Shown here piece by piece: positions 17,700 through 27,942 of a DNA stretch of 64,000 bases. The stretch's first letter is position 1. Every line of letters starts with the position of its first letter. The stretch covers positions 62,001 to 126,000 of the forward strand of contig JARKQC010000369.1 of the NCBI GenBank assembly GCA_029974985.1, in the 5' to 3' direction. Below the pieces are notes generated by a model that saw only the letters and a list, made by a program, of their open reading frames with translations, searched no databases and was not told where the DNA came from. The stretch comes from Bacteroidota bacterium. Its GTDB lineage: Bacteria; Bacteroidota; Ignavibacteria; Kapaibacteriales; UBA2268. The translations under genes and the position numbers were made by a program.

Positions 17700-18152
17700 A
17701 TGAAAAAAATACAATATAATTGGGGAGTTGGAATTACTATATTCATTGTATTATTTATAATAATTACAGTAAGTTTTGTAATTTATTCTACCACTCTTAA
17801 TATTGATTTAGTTGAAGATAATTATTACGAAAATGAGATTAATTATCAGCAACAAATTGATAAAATAAGTAGAAGTAAAAAATTAGAACAAAAAATCATT
17901 GTTCACTCACTCGATAAAGCAGTATTAATCGAGTATCCAAATATTTTTGATTTTAAAGAAATTAAAGGCAAAATTAATTTTTACAGACCCTCGGAGAAAA
18001 AACTCGATTTTATTACAAAAGTTGAGCCCGATACTAATGGAAAACAAATAGTACAATCCTCGAATTTTATAAAAGGGCTTTGGAGAGTAAAATTTGATTG
18101 GTCTGTTGGCGATACAAGTTTCTATGACGAACAAATATTAATGATGAACTAA
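17700..18152 (+). CDS. ccoH: cbb3 oxidase assembly protein CcoH (FixH)
   Basis: 150 residues. One N-terminal membrane helix (WGVGITIFIVLFIIITVSFV) is followed by the conserved DLVEDNYYENEINYQQQIDK segment, the FixH hallmark, and a periplasmic beta domain. CcoH binds the oxidase during its maturation and is required for its stability. It lies 10 bases after ccoG and 6 bases before the TauE-like gene, so these are co-transcribed. The sequence is compact and without anomalies. Confidence 0.9.
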   Translation: MKKIQYNWGVGITIFIVLFIIITVSFVIYSTTLNIDLVEDNYYENEINYQQQIDKISRSKKLEQKIIVHSLDKAVLIEYPNIFDFKEIKGKINFYRPSEKKLDFITKVEPDTNGKQIVQSSNFIKGLWRVKFDWSVGDTSFYDEQILMMN

Positions 18153-18158
18153 AAAATT

Positions 18159-18869
18159 ATGCTTGAAATTATTTCTGGATTTAGTCTTGGTATTTTGGGC
18201 AGTTTCCATTGCTTAGGAATGTGCGGACCAATCGCTATGGCTATACCTCATAGGAGTAGTTCCAAACTTGGACTTGCTCTCGAAAGTTTAGTATATAATT
18301 TAGGACGAGTTCTTACTTATACAATTTTTGGATTTTTACTTGGGCTTATAGGCGCTCCGCTTAGACTTGCTGGACTTCAAGAGTATATATCTATCGCGAC
18401 GGGGGTACTACTATTATTATATTTAATAATTCCAGCTAAATATTATAAAGGTATTGGTAATTTAAAGATTTTCAATTCTTTTGTAAAAAAATTTAAAATT
18501 AAATTTCAAGAATTTTTTAAATCAAAAAGTATTTTGTCATTATTTATTTTCGGAATTTTAAATGGATTGTTGCCCTGCGGACTTGTCTATATTGCATTAG
18601 CTGGCTCATTTGCTTCATCAAATTTATTTATGTCTGCATTATATATGTTTTCATTCGGAGTTGGCACTGTTCCTATGATGGCATTGATATATTTTTCAAA
18701 AAATTTAATTACTTTGAGTATTCGTAAAAGATTGACAAAATTAATTCCTTATGGAGTTGCAATTGTAGCAGTATTAATGATTTTGCGTGGTTTATCATTA
18801 GGAATACCTATGATAAGCCCACAATTACCAGATAAAGTTGTTAATGAAACAATAGAATGTTGTCATTAA
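18159..18869 (+). CDS. TauE/SafE-DsbD-like membrane protein of the cbb3 operon
   Basis: 236 residues, about six or seven membrane helices. The first helix has GSFHCLGMCGP (Cys18 and Cys22) and a later one NGLLPCGLVYIALAGS. These paired helix cysteines are the signature of the DsbD_2 / sulfite-exporter-like family that is regularly found at the end of cbb3 operons, where it is thought to move copper or reducing power for oxidase assembly. Annotation pipelines usually call it sulfite exporter TauE/SafE family protein. The exact transported species is not known. No ccoI copper ATPase gene is in this operon, which makes a copper-related task for this protein more attractive but unproven. Confidence 0.8.
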   Translation: MLEIISGFSLGILGSFHCLGMCGPIAMAIPHRSSSKLGLALESLVYNLGRVLTYTIFGFLLGLIGAPLRLAGLQEYISIATGVLLLLYLIIPAKYYKGIGNLKIFNSFVKKFKIKFQEFFKSKSILSLFIFGILNGLLPCGLVYIALAGSFASSNLFMSALYMFSFGVGTVPMMALIYFSKNLITLSIRKRLTKLIPYGVAIVAVLMILRGLSLGIPMISPQLPDKVVNETIECCH

Positions 18870-18924
18870 ATAATTAAATTTATAAATATATATAAAATAA
18901 GGTATTTGCAAATATATTAAAAAT

Positions 18925-18954
18925 TTGTAATAATAATAATTTAGATTAGTATTG
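18925..18954 (+). promoter_or_regulatory. Possible promoter of the alternative complex III operon
   Basis: TTG at 18925-18927, 19-base spacer, TAGTATTG at 18947-18954 (one mismatch to TAnnTTTG). The gap 18870-19167 holds no gene. It also contains two GAATTC sites five bases apart (19096-19111) and a half FNR-like TTGAT near 19055. Confidence 0.3.
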
Positions 18955-19167
18955 CATAAATTAATAATTAGTATTATTTTGCACTTATTCGAAATACATT
19001 TTTTAAAGTTTTATTTTTTATTATTTCACTAATTAAAATGTAAAATATTAGATAATTGATTTCGACTACAAAAAAATTTATTCTAAAATCCTTGTGAATT
19101 CATAAGAATTCTATAATCAAAAAAAATAAAATAATTATAAATTAAAAACTATTGACAGGCTGAAAAA

Positions 19168-19740
19168 GTGAAAAAAACAATACTTGATTATGCACTCAAG
19201 GTAAAATTACCTGTAACAGTTTTTGTGATACTGATGTCGTTTGCAGTGACATATTTTATTGCAAAACCCGAGCGTGATAGTTTAGGGTATCAACCTGAAC
19301 AACCTATTAAGTTTTCTCATAAATTGCATGCTGGGGATATGGCAGTAGATTGTCAATATTGTCATACGGGCGCGGGTAAAACTAGACATGCTGGTATTCC
19401 CGCAGTCAGCACTTGTATGAATTGCCATAAAGTAGCTCGAACAGACAAGCCCGAAATAATCAAACTTACTGAATATTATGAAAATAATAAACCTGTGCCA
19501 TGGAAGCGTATTCATAGAGTACCCGAATATGCTTATTTCAACCATGCCTCTCACGTTACAAAAGGTATTGATTGTGCAAATTGTCATGGCGATGTTCGTC
19601 AAATGGAAGTTGTTAGTCAGGTTAAAGCATTCAATATGGGTTCTTGTTTGGATTGTCATAGACACCCCGAATCAGTTATGCCTCAGATGAAAGGAATGGT
19701 TAATCTCGGACCAACCCATTGCAACGCTTGCCATCGTTAA
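19168..19740 (+). CDS. actA: Alternative complex III pentaheme cytochrome c, ActA
   Basis: 190 residues. A single N-terminal membrane anchor (residues ~15-33, PVTVFVILMSFAVTYFI) is followed by five CxxCH heme motifs: CQYCH, CMNCH, CANCH, CLDCH and CNACH, with the paired-His context (FSHKLHAGD, YFNHASHV) of the cytochrome c3/c7 type. This is the pentaheme subunit ActA of the quinol:electron-acceptor oxidoreductase that replaces bc1 in Bacteroidota and others. The start codon is GTG 19168 with a weak ribosome site. The following genes are the remaining ACIII subunits in the classical order. Confidence 0.95.
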   Translation: MKKTILDYALKVKLPVTVFVILMSFAVTYFIAKPERDSLGYQPEQPIKFSHKLHAGDMAVDCQYCHTGAGKTRHAGIPAVSTCMNCHKVARTDKPEIIKLTEYYENNKPVPWKRIHRVPEYAYFNHASHVTKGIDCANCHGDVRQMEVVSQVKAFNMGSCLDCHRHPESVMPQMKGMVNLGPTHCNACHR

Positions 19741-19771
19741 TTAAAGTAAGAAAAAAATATTTATAAATTAA

Positions 19772-19966
19772 ATGAATAGAGTTATGAAGCAAAACCGTAG
19801 AAAGTTTTTTGAGCTACTCGGTACCGGAGCTTTAGGAGTTGCCGCTATGAAGTTAGCACCTATTAAAGTACTTGCTAATGATGATAATGCAACTACTCAA
19901 AGCATAAAACCGAAAGTTATGATTCATCCACTGGCTGTTCCACGAACAAAACGGAGTAATTTGTAG
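19772..19966 (+). CDS. Small Tat-signal protein between ActA and ActB
   Basis: 64 residues. After MNRVMKQ it has a twin-arginine motif NRRKFFELLG and a hydrophobic stretch GTGALGVAAMKLAPIKVLA, an orthodox Tat signal with a likely cleavage after VLA. The mature part would be only ~28 residues (NDDNATTQ ... VPRTKRSNL). A second in-frame ATG at 19784 is an alternative start and would leave the Tat motif intact. Its stop codon abuts the ATG of actB, and the actB ribosome site (ggag) lies inside it, so the two are translationally coupled. I do not recognise a family. It could be an ACIII-associated peptide or a Tat assembly aid. Confidence 0.7.
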   Translation: MNRVMKQNRRKFFELLGTGALGVAAMKLAPIKVLANDDNATTQSIKPKVMIHPLAVPRTKRSNL

Positions 19967-22900
19967 ATGGAAAATTCTAAACCAAAATTCTGGAAAAGCA
20001 TTAACCAGTATAAACAAAAGCCTGAGACAGTTGAAGCAAGTCATCATGAGTTTGTTCAAGGAGTTACAAATGATTTTGATGTTAATAAATTATCTTCTAA
20101 ATCAAGAAGAAATTTCCTTGCCGTAGTTGGGGCAACATCCGCTTTAGCCGCTACTGCCTGCTCTGATTATCACGATAAAGGCGAAATTATTTCGTATAAC
20201 AAACAACCCGCAGGCACTTTATATGGCGAAGCTAATTATTACGCCTCGACACTAAATAATGGAGCGGGAATTTTAGTTAAAACACGCGAAGGACGACCTA
20301 TAAAAATTGATGGTAATCCAGAGCATCCTATTGGTAAAGGTAAAATTTCTGCTATAGACCAATCTACAATTTTGGATTTATACGACCCAGCTCGATTAAG
20401 ATATCCAATTCAAAAGTCAGATAGCAAACTTATCTTATATAAAGATAATATGCCACGTGCTAATTGGGATAAAATTGATACTCAAATAGTAGAAAAATTA
20501 AATAATGCAAATAATGAGGGAAAAGAAATTGCTATTATTACTCATTCAGTAATTTCACCCACTCAAAATAAATTATTTAATGATTTTATCGAAAAATATC
20601 CAAGTACTAAAATTTATTCTTATGAATTATATTCTGACCAAGAAAAAAGATCCGCTTGGTTAGATTCTTATAATACTAATCAAATACCAGCTATTAAATG
20701 GAACGAAGCAGATATAATTTTATCTTTCGAATGTGATTTTCTTGCAACAGAAGGAAACGTTGTTGAGCAAATCGCACAGTTTTCATCAAGACGTGATGTT
20801 GATAATCCCGTAGGATTTAACAAATTATATCAAATCGAAGGCGATTACTCTTTGACGGGTGCTATGGCTGATTATAGAATACGCCTTGCGCCAGAAGAGC
20901 AATATTATTTTATTATGAGTTTAGCCTCGGAATTAGTATCAAGAAATAAATCAGCAATTGCAAGCGATGCAAATTTATCAATATTATCTAATTATAATTT
21001 AAGTAATTTTGCAAGTCAGAATAAAATTAATAGCAAAATTTTAGATGAATTATTAAAAGATATTACAAATAATAGCGATAAAACTCTTGCCGTAGCTGGC
21101 TTAAATATGCCAAAACAAGTTCATATTGCTACTAATTTACTAAACGAAATACTCGGTTCGATTAATAATTTATTCGATTTCGATAAATATGAAAAATTAC
21201 AAAGAGCTTTAAGTACAATAGAAGAATTAAAAACATTTGTAAATAATTGTAACTCGGGTCGAGTTGGAGTAGTAATTAATTTTGATACTAATCCCCAATT
21301 TCATTTTCCTTATGATTTAGATTATTCCAATGCAATTAAAAAAGTACCAACTATAATATCTATGGTAGAATCAGCTAATGAATCATCTGAGGGAAGCCAC
21401 TATATTTTACCAATTAATCATGCACTTGAATCTTGGGGTGATTTTGAAGTCCGTAATGGAGTGCTTAGCCTCCAACAGCCCGTTATTGCACCAATTTTTG
21501 ATACACGTCAAAAAGAAGCCATTTTATTGAATTGGTTAAGCGAAGATGTGAAAAAATATTCAGTTGATATTTATCATAAATATTTGATGAGCGAGTGGGA
21601 GACAAAATATTATCCACAATCAAATTCTGCTTATGATTTTAGAACGATGTGGTTCTCTTCTTTACAAGACGGAATTTTACTAATTAATAGTAGTGCTACA
21701 AAGCCCGCATTTAATACTAATGCAGTAAGCTCGAATCAATATAACGCTCATAAGCAAAATTATACATTAATTTTAAAACCATCTCATTATTTAGGTGATG
21801 GGCGTTATGCTAATAATGGTTGGCTACAAGAAATTCCACATCCCGTAACAAAATCAGTTTGGGATAATTATGCAATGATCTCGCCCGCAACAGCTAAAGA
21901 GCTTAATGTTACATTTGGCGAAGACAAAGATAATCGTATTGCAGATTTAATTGATGTTACTATTTCGGGCAAAAGTATGACATTGCCAATAGTAATACAA
22001 CCCGGTATGACTGATAAAGTTATTTCTATTGAATTAGGTTATGGACGTACTATTATAGGCGATGTAGGTAAAGGCGCGGGATTTAATGCAATTCAGTTTA
22101 TGACAAGCAAAGGAGGAATTTCTCCTTGGATATATTCTGGAGTTGATGTTAAAAAAGCAAATGGCACTTACCATATTGTTACAACGCAAGAACATCATTC
22201 GCTTGATGAGGTTTTTGTTAAAGATTTTCACTTGAAACGCCATATTATAAATGAATATACAGTTCCATTTTATAAAGAGTTTCAAGTAAAATATGATGAA
22301 GCAAAAACAAGATTAAAATCAGAATATGCCAATGATGAAAATGGATATAAAAAAGCATTAAAATCAGAAAAAATCCATTTATTAGGTCATCACGAGTATA
22401 GAGACCACTCAATTACACCCGATAAAATATATAACGATGTAAAGTGGTCAATGGCTATTGACCTTAATAAATGTACAGCTTGTGGGATATGCGTTGCCGC
22501 CTGCAATGTTGAAAACAATGTTCCAATAGTTGGCAAAGAAGAAGCATCGAAAGGTAGAGAAATGCACTGGATGAGAATAGATACATATTTCAGTGGTACT
22601 CCAGATGAACCTTCAACAAGTTTTCAACCAATGCTATGCCAACATTGCGATAATGCACCTTGTGAAAATGTATGTCCCGTTGCCGCAACTACACATAGCC
22701 CTGATGGTATAAACCAAATGACTTATAATAGATGTGTAGGAACACGCTACTGCTCGAATAACTGTCCATATAAAGTAAGACGTTATAATTTCTATGATTT
22801 TAGAGATGTGCTTGCTGATGGATATTATCTAAAAGATACAATGGAATTATTACATAATCCAGAAGTAACGGTTCGTTCACGTGGTGTTATGGAAAAATGT

Positions 22901-23176
22901 ACATTTTGTATTCAAAGAATACAGGAATCAAGAACCCAAGCCGCGAAAGAAGGTAAAATATTCGATGGTAAAGATGTACATACTGCTTGCCAAGAAGCAT
23001 GCCCATCTTCGGCTATTACTTTTGGAAATATTAAACTTGCAGATTCGAAAATCTCTAAACTAACAGAACATCCATTAGGCTATAAAGTACTTGAAACACT
23101 TAGTGTTAAGCCTAATGTTACATATATATCAAAATTGAGAAACATTGTAGCGGAGGAAAAACACGGTGAGCATTGA
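19967..23176 (+). CDS. actB: Alternative complex III MoCo-like/Fe-S subunit, ActB
   Basis: 1069 residues. An unusual internal Tat region is present: the motif [20 protein letters not shown] lies at residues ~46-65 after a charged N-terminal extension, the extended-Tat arrangement known for ActB. Residues ~90-780 resemble a molybdopterin oxidoreductase catalytic chain, which in ActB carries no cofactor. Residues ~820-1040 hold the iron-sulfur domain with [45 protein letters not shown] and CQEACP motifs. It passes electrons from quinol to the hemes of ActA. The last bases overlap the start of actC by 11 bases. Confidence 0.95.
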   Translation: MENSKPKFWKSINQYKQKPETVEASHHEFVQGVTNDFDVNKLSSKSRRNFLAVVGATSALAATACSDYHDKGEIISYNKQPAGTLYGEANYYASTLNNGAGILVKTREGRPIKIDGNPEHPIGKGKISAIDQSTILDLYDPARLRYPIQKSDSKLILYKDNMPRANWDKIDTQIVEKLNNANNEGKEIAIITHSVISPTQNKLFNDFIEKYPSTKIYSYELYSDQEKRSAWLDSYNTNQIPAIKWNEADIILSFECDFLATEGNVVEQIAQFSSRRDVDNPVGFNKLYQIEGDYSLTGAMADYRIRLAPEEQYYFIMSLASELVSRNKSAIASDANLSILSNYNLSNFASQNKINSKILDELLKDITNNSDKTLAVAGLNMPKQVHIATNLLNEILGSINNLFDFDKYEKLQRALSTIEELKTFVNNCNSGRVGVVINFDTNPQFHFPYDLDYSNAIKKVPTIISMVESANESSEGSHYILPINHALESWGDFEVRNGVLSLQQPVIAPIFDTRQKEAILLNWLSEDVKKYSVDIYHKYLMSEWETKYYPQSNSAYDFRTMWFSSLQDGILLINSSATKPAFNTNAVSSNQYNAHKQNYTLILKPSHYLGDGRYANNGWLQEIPHPVTKSVWDNYAMISPATAKELNVTFGEDKDNRIADLIDVTISGKSMTLPIVIQPGMTDKVISIELGYGRTIIGDVGKGAGFNAIQFMTSKGGISPWIYSGVDVKKANGTYHIVTTQEHHSLDEVFVKDFHLKRHIINEYTVPFYKEFQVKYDEAKTRLKSEYANDENGYKKALKSEKIHLLGHHEYRDHSITPDKIYNDVKWSMAIDLNKCTACGICVAACNVENNVPIVGKEEASKGREMHWMRIDTYFSGTPDEPSTSFQPMLCQHCDNAPCENVCPVAATTHSPDGINQMTYNRCVGTRYCSNNCPYKVRRYNFYDFRDVLADGYYLKDTMELLHNPEVTVRSRGVMEKCTFCIQRIQESRTQAAKEGKIFDGKDVHTACQEACPSSAITFGNIKLADSKISKLTEHPLGYKVLETLSVKPNVTYISKLRNIVAEEKHGEH

Positions 23177-24569
23177 ACTAATTTCTGAACCCTCTATAAT
23201 CGAAGGAAGACCACCTTTGAAATCCATTGATAATGCTATTATTAGCCCAATGGATAGATTGCCAGATAAAAAGTTTTTTATGGCAATTACATTTACAATA
23301 TCTTTATTACTATTCGGAGCTTATTGTCTTGGAGTAACTTTTTATAGAGGTATTGGAGTCTGGGGAGTTAATAATCCCGTAGGTTGGGGATTTGGTATCG
23401 TAAATTTTGTATTTTGGATTGGTATTGGTCACGCCGGTACATTGATTTCGGCTATTCTATTTCTTTTCAGACAGAAATGGAGAACAGGTATTGCACGTTT
23501 TGCCGAAGGTATGACAATCTTTGCAGTAATGACAGCTGGTATTTTTCCATTAATACACGTTGGACGTCCTTGGCTTGCTGGATATTTATTCCCTTATCCC
23601 AATCAACATAGTATTTGGGTGAATTTTACATCGCCATTACTTTGGGACGTATTTGCGGTATCAACATATTTTACAGTATCATTTGTATTCTGGTATATTG
23701 GACTTGTGCCAGATTTTGCAACAATGAGAGATAAACTTAACAATTCAACAGCAGTTGAAAAAGTTAAAAAAACAATTTATTCAGTATTAAGTCTTGGTTG
23801 GAGATTTTCGAATAAGCATTGGTCTCATTACGAAATGATGTATGTTGTGCTTGCTGGATTTGCTACTCCGCTTGTGCTTTCAGTACATACAATCGTATCA
23901 TTCGACTTTGCTGTTTCGATAATGCCCGGTTGGCATACAACGATTTTCCCACCATATTTTGTTGCAGGTGCGGTATTCTCTGGATTTGCGATGGTACAAA
24001 ATGCACTTATTGTAATTAGAAAAGTATTTGATTTAAAACATATCATTACATTAGATACACTCGAAAGAATGAACAAAATCATTATCGTAACCGGTACAAT
24101 GGTTGGCTATGCTTATGGTATGGAGTTTTTCATAGCTTGGTATAGCGGTCATGAAGTTGAATCATTTGCTTTCTTAAATAGAGCATTCGGACCTTATGCT
24201 TGGGCTTATTGGATAATGATTAGTTGTAACGTAATTTCACCACAATTTTTCTGGATTAAAAAATTACGTCGAAATATACCTTTTATGTTTGTTATAGCAA
24301 TGCTTGTGAACGTTGGGATGTGGTTTGAAAGATTTGTTATTGTTGTAACATCGCTATCAAGAGATTATTTACCTTCAAGTTGGGGATATTTCACTCCATC
24401 GTTTTATGATGTTGGAATATTTATTGGTAGTTTCGGCTTGTTCTTTACTTTATTATTATTATTTACAAGAACAATGCCCGTTGTATCAATAGCAGAAGTA
24501 AAAGCAGTTGTTGATGGCTCACAACCGACACATCATAGCATTGAAAATCATTCAGGTGAGGGACATTAA
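23166..24569 (+). CDS. actC: Alternative complex III membrane subunit, ActC (NrfD/PsrC-like)
   Basis: 467 residues with about ten membrane helices. The NrfD-like core is recognisable from [29 protein letters not shown], which contains the conserved Gly-rich helix and His, followed by [14 protein letters not shown] and [18 protein letters not shown]. In ACIII this subunit forms the quinol-binding site and a putative proton path. The start is GTG 23166 with a strong cggagga ribosome site, and it overlaps actB. The C-terminus is cytoplasmic and His-rich ([15 protein letters not shown]). Confidence 0.95.
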   Translation: MSIELISEPSIIEGRPPLKSIDNAIISPMDRLPDKKFFMAITFTISLLLFGAYCLGVTFYRGIGVWGVNNPVGWGFGIVNFVFWIGIGHAGTLISAILFLFRQKWRTGIARFAEGMTIFAVMTAGIFPLIHVGRPWLAGYLFPYPNQHSIWVNFTSPLLWDVFAVSTYFTVSFVFWYIGLVPDFATMRDKLNNSTAVEKVKKTIYSVLSLGWRFSNKHWSHYEMMYVVLAGFATPLVLSVHTIVSFDFAVSIMPGWHTTIFPPYFVAGAVFSGFAMVQNALIVIRKVFDLKHIITLDTLERMNKIIIVTGTMVGYAYGMEFFIAWYSGHEVESFAFLNRAFGPYAWAYWIMISCNVISPQFFWIKKLRRNIPFMFVIAMLVNVGMWFERFVIVVTSLSRDYLPSSWGYFTPSFYDVGIFIGSFGLFFTLLLLFTRTMPVVSIAEVKAVVDGSQPTHHSIENHSGEGH

Positions 24570-24570
24570 T

Positions 24571-25710
24571 ATGGAAAATAAAATTATACATTCAGTATCA
24601 GCAATTTTTAATACACCCGATGAAATTATTAATGCGGCAAAAGAAATCGTTAAAGCGGGGTATAAGAAATTCGATATTCATACACCTTATCCCGTTCATG
24701 GAATGGACGATGCTATGAAATTACGTAGGTCGCTATTAGGATATTTTGCTTTTGTTTTTGGTATTCTTGGAGCAACGGCAGGGCTATTACTAATGTGGGG
24801 AACTATGGTTGTTAGCTATCCGAATAATATTGGTGGAAAGCCTATATTTCCATTGCCCGCATTTATTCCAGTAACATTCGAGATGACTGTATTATTAGCC
24901 TCCGTAGCAACTGTTACGTCAATGATTATTATATTCTTTAAATTCCCAAATAATAGTCATCCTCTGCATGATACTGAGTATATGAAGAGTGTTTCATCTG
25001 ATAAATATGGTGCAGTTATTGAATCTGTTGACCCAAATTTTGATTTTGATAAAGTTAAATTATTTTTTGAAAGTATTGGTGCAACAAAAATTGAAGCAAT
25101 TTATTTTGATGATGATGAGCTAAGCGTTAAGCATACTTTATTAGATAAGAAATTTATTGCAGGATTAGTAGTTATAGCATTAATCGTTTCTGGCGCCACT
25201 TATTTCTTACTAAATAAATTTACATTTATGCAACCATATAATTGGATGTCTTATCAGCAAAAATTATCCGCTCAATCGCCAACGAAATTTTATAAAGATG
25301 GTTTTTCGATGCGTGAGCCCGTTGCTGGCACCGTAGCAAAAGGAAAAATGCCATATCTTTATGCTGATTCAGTTACTCTTGCAGAAACTAACTTGATTAA
25401 TCCAATTGAAATAAATGAAACAAATTTAAATATTGGAAAAGCAAAATATAATACATTTTGTAGCCCTTGCCACGACTATTACGGAAAAGGCGAAGCAAGA
25501 CTAAACGGACAGTTCCCAAATCCACCAAGCTTGCATAGTGATAAAGTTCGCAATTGGAAAGATGGGCATATTTTCCATGTAATAACTGTTGGACAAAACA
25601 CTATGCCATCTTATGCGGCTCAATTAAACGAAACTGAACGATGGCAAGTAATCACATATTTAAGAGCTTTACAAAGAGCAATGAATGCAAAAGAGGAGGA
25701 TATGAAATGA
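24571..25710 (+). CDS. Fused ActD-ActE subunit of alternative complex III
   Basis: 379 residues from ATG 24571 (a gtgaggg site precedes it; an upstream extension would overlap actC). Residues 1-~170 are ActD (DUF3341): SVSAIFNTPDEIINAAKEIV and YKKFDIHTPYPVHGMDDAM, then two membrane helices. Residues ~175-220 contain a third helix (FIAGLVVIALIVSGATYFLL). Residues ~270-370 are a monoheme cytochrome c like ActE, with CSPCH at 297-301 and an axial Met in TMPSYAAQL. ActD and ActE are separate proteins in the Rhodothermus and Flavobacterium complexes; here they form one polypeptide with the heme domain on its own anchor. Its stop overlaps the actF start (ATGA). Confidence 0.9.
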   Translation: MENKIIHSVSAIFNTPDEIINAAKEIVKAGYKKFDIHTPYPVHGMDDAMKLRRSLLGYFAFVFGILGATAGLLLMWGTMVVSYPNNIGGKPIFPLPAFIPVTFEMTVLLASVATVTSMIIIFFKFPNNSHPLHDTEYMKSVSSDKYGAVIESVDPNFDFDKVKLFFESIGATKIEAIYFDDDELSVKHTLLDKKFIAGLVVIALIVSGATYFLLNKFTFMQPYNWMSYQQKLSAQSPTKFYKDGFSMREPVAGTVAKGKMPYLYADSVTLAETNLINPIEINETNLNIGKAKYNTFCSPCHDYYGKGEARLNGQFPNPPSLHSDKVRNWKDGHIFHVITVGQNTMPSYAAQLNETERWQVITYLRALQRAMNAKEEDMK

Positions 25711-26903
25711 GTAATAATATAGTATTATACGAAAAGAAAGCTCTGCCAACAAAAATCACCTTAATAGGTATTGCAGTATTTGCAATTGGAGCTGGCTTAT
25801 TAGGAATAGGATTCGCAAATGATATTGCACGAGCCTCTTATAACCTAATAATAGCATTTATGTGGTTATTTTCTATTGGTTTTGGTGCATTATTTTTAGT
25901 AGCACTCGAACACCTTGTTGGTGCTGATTGGAGCGTTCCATTCCGTAGAATGACCGAAATCATTGCTGGAGTTTTATTTATTGTTCCGATTTTATCTATA
26001 CCATTATTTATTAATTTAGACCAAGTATTTGTTTGGCTAAATCCACAAGTAGTAGCATTAGATAAATATGTTCAGAACAAAACCCCATATCTAAATCAAT
26101 CATTTTTTACAATACGTAATATTGTAGTTTTTGTAATTATGATTGTGTTTTATTTACTATTGGCGGGACGTTCTTTTAAGCAAGATAAAAATCCAAAAAC
26201 AAATTCAAATAAATTATCAGCAAAAGTTTCAGCGATATTTATGCCAATATTTGCAATTAGTTTAACAGTTGTTGGTATGGATTGGTTAATGAGTTTAGAA
26301 CCCAAATGGTTTTCAACAATATTTGGAGTTTACTATTTTTCAGGTTCTTTACTTTCTGCACTATCTTTACTTACTTTTGTTGTAATCGTGCTTGTAGAAA
26401 ATGGTTATTTAAGCAAATATATAAATGAAGACCATTATTATAATCTTGGTGCATTGATGTTTGCTTTTATTAATTTTTGGGCTTATATTGCATTCAGCCA
26501 ATACTTATTAATATGGTATGCTAATATCCCCGACGAAACATTATGGTTTGTTGATAGATTTAACGGTAGCTGGTGGTATATGTCTATGGGCTTGATTTTT
26601 ATTCGTTTCGCGATACCATATCTTGCACTTTTAACGCGACCATCAAAAAGCAACCCATTTAGATTAAAAATCATTGCAATTTGGATATTTTTAACACATT
26701 ATTATGACTTATATTGGATAATAATGCCAGAATATACAAAAAAGAATGGACTTATTGGACCCGTTTATGGTATTACTGAATTATCCGTTCCATTTATTGT
26801 TATTGGTTTGGCTATCTTAGCTATTAGCATATTTTCTCGAAATCGTAATCTTATGGCAATAAATGACCCTAAATTTAAGAAAAGTTTAGAATTTCATTTA
26901 TAA
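25707..26903 (+). CDS. actF: Alternative complex III membrane subunit, ActF
   Basis: 398 residues from ATG 25707, which overlaps the previous stop by four bases and has an aggagga ribosome site. About ten membrane helices. The family signatures FLVALEHLVGADWSVPFRRMTEI and VVGMDWLMSLEPKWFSTIFGVY identify ActF, the NrfD-like partner of ActC. In the complex it is thought to provide a proton-conducting half-channel. All ACIII subunits A to F are now accounted for, in one continuous block. Confidence 0.95.
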   Translation: MSNNIVLYEKKALPTKITLIGIAVFAIGAGLLGIGFANDIARASYNLIIAFMWLFSIGFGALFLVALEHLVGADWSVPFRRMTEIIAGVLFIVPILSIPLFINLDQVFVWLNPQVVALDKYVQNKTPYLNQSFFTIRNIVVFVIMIVFYLLLAGRSFKQDKNPKTNSNKLSAKVSAIFMPIFAISLTVVGMDWLMSLEPKWFSTIFGVYYFSGSLLSALSLLTFVVIVLVENGYLSKYINEDHYYNLGALMFAFINFWAYIAFSQYLLIWYANIPDETLWFVDRFNGSWWYMSMGLIFIRFAIPYLALLTRPSKSNPFRLKIIAIWIFLTHYYDLYWIIMPEYTKKNGLIGPVYGITELSVPFIVIGLAILAISIFSRNRNLMAINDPKFKKSLEFHL

Positions 26904-26982
26904 AAAATATATTAGATTATTATTTTAGATTAATTTGTAAAAGATATTAATATAAGCAAAAGATTATTATATAGGTAAAAAA

Positions 26983-27918
26983 ATGAATAAAGATTATAGA
27001 CCAGAAGATGAAATAAATTATGGGAATTTGCTAAAAAGCCCACGAATACTAATAGGTATTTTAGCGCCATTTGTAATTTTAGCAATTATATTTGGTGCGA
27101 TTTATATGACTTTTAGCCTTACTTGGTCTTCAAAGAATCCCATAAAACCCGTTGCATTAACGCGTGATACAGTTCCTTTGCCACTTGTAATGCAAAAAGG
27201 AAATGTTGTCGAAGGCGTTGATATTAAAAAAATCAGCGTTTCAAACGATGAATATGTACAAAAAGGTGCTGAATTATATAAATCAAATTGCACTTCTTGC
27301 CATGGTGAAAGCGGTAAAGGTGATGGTGTTGCTGGCAAAGCTCTGAAACCACCTGCAAGAGATTTTACTGCTATTGATGGCTGGACTAATGGACGCAAAT
27401 TCTCCGAAATGTGGAAAACATTAGAAGAAGGTGTGCCAAGTACAGGAATGATTTCGTATAATTTCTTATCAATTGAAGATAGAGTTTATTTAATTCATTA
27501 TATTCATTCATTAATGAGCGATGTACCAAAAGATACTGATGCCGATTTGGCTAATTTAGATATTAATTATAAATTATCCGAACCGAAGGTTACTCCAAAT
27601 CAAGTTCCAGTACCTATGGCACTTAAAGCTTTACTTAATGAAAATCAATCAATTAACGAAAAAATTGTAACTATTGAGAAAAATCTTACTTCTAATGTAG
27701 ATGAACCTGCAACTAAAATTTTAGCTAATAATACTAATAATTTAAGAAAAGTTGTTATAACTTTACTTAAAAGTAATGATTGGAAAAATAGTCAAAATAA
27801 TTTTTTAAAAGAACTTGAATCAAATATTAATAATAATGGCTTTAAAACAAGCGCTTTAAGACTTAGTAATAATGAATTACAGTTATTATATTCATTTTTA
27901 TTAAAGAATTTTGCATAA
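26983..27918 (+). CDS. Membrane-anchored monoheme cytochrome c downstream of ActF
   Basis: 311 residues. One N-terminal membrane helix (residues ~22-45, ILIGILAPFVILAIIFGAIYM), then a cytochrome c domain with CTSCH at 103-107 and an axial Met in GMISYNF. The C-terminal ~125 residues are a helical, Asn-rich extension without a heme motif or a match I recognise. It is additional to the heme subunits ActA and ActDE. The likely role is an electron exit domain between ACIII and an oxidase, inferred from position only. It lies 79 bases after actF and 24 bases before the SCO gene. Confidence 0.85.
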   Translation: MNKDYRPEDEINYGNLLKSPRILIGILAPFVILAIIFGAIYMTFSLTWSSKNPIKPVALTRDTVPLPLVMQKGNVVEGVDIKKISVSNDEYVQKGAELYKSNCTSCHGESGKGDGVAGKALKPPARDFTAIDGWTNGRKFSEMWKTLEEGVPSTGMISYNFLSIEDRVYLIHYIHSLMSDVPKDTDADLANLDINYKLSEPKVTPNQVPVPMALKALLNENQSINEKIVTIEKNLTSNVDEPATKILANNTNNLRKVVITLLKSNDWKNSQNNFLKELESNINNNGFKTSALRLSNNELQLLYSFLLKNFA

Positions 27919-27942
27919 TAAAATGTTTTTTAGCATTTAATA

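Noticed and set aside
19050..19070. FNR-like half-site before actA
   Set aside because: Only TTGAT matches; the second half reads ACTAC, not ATCAA.
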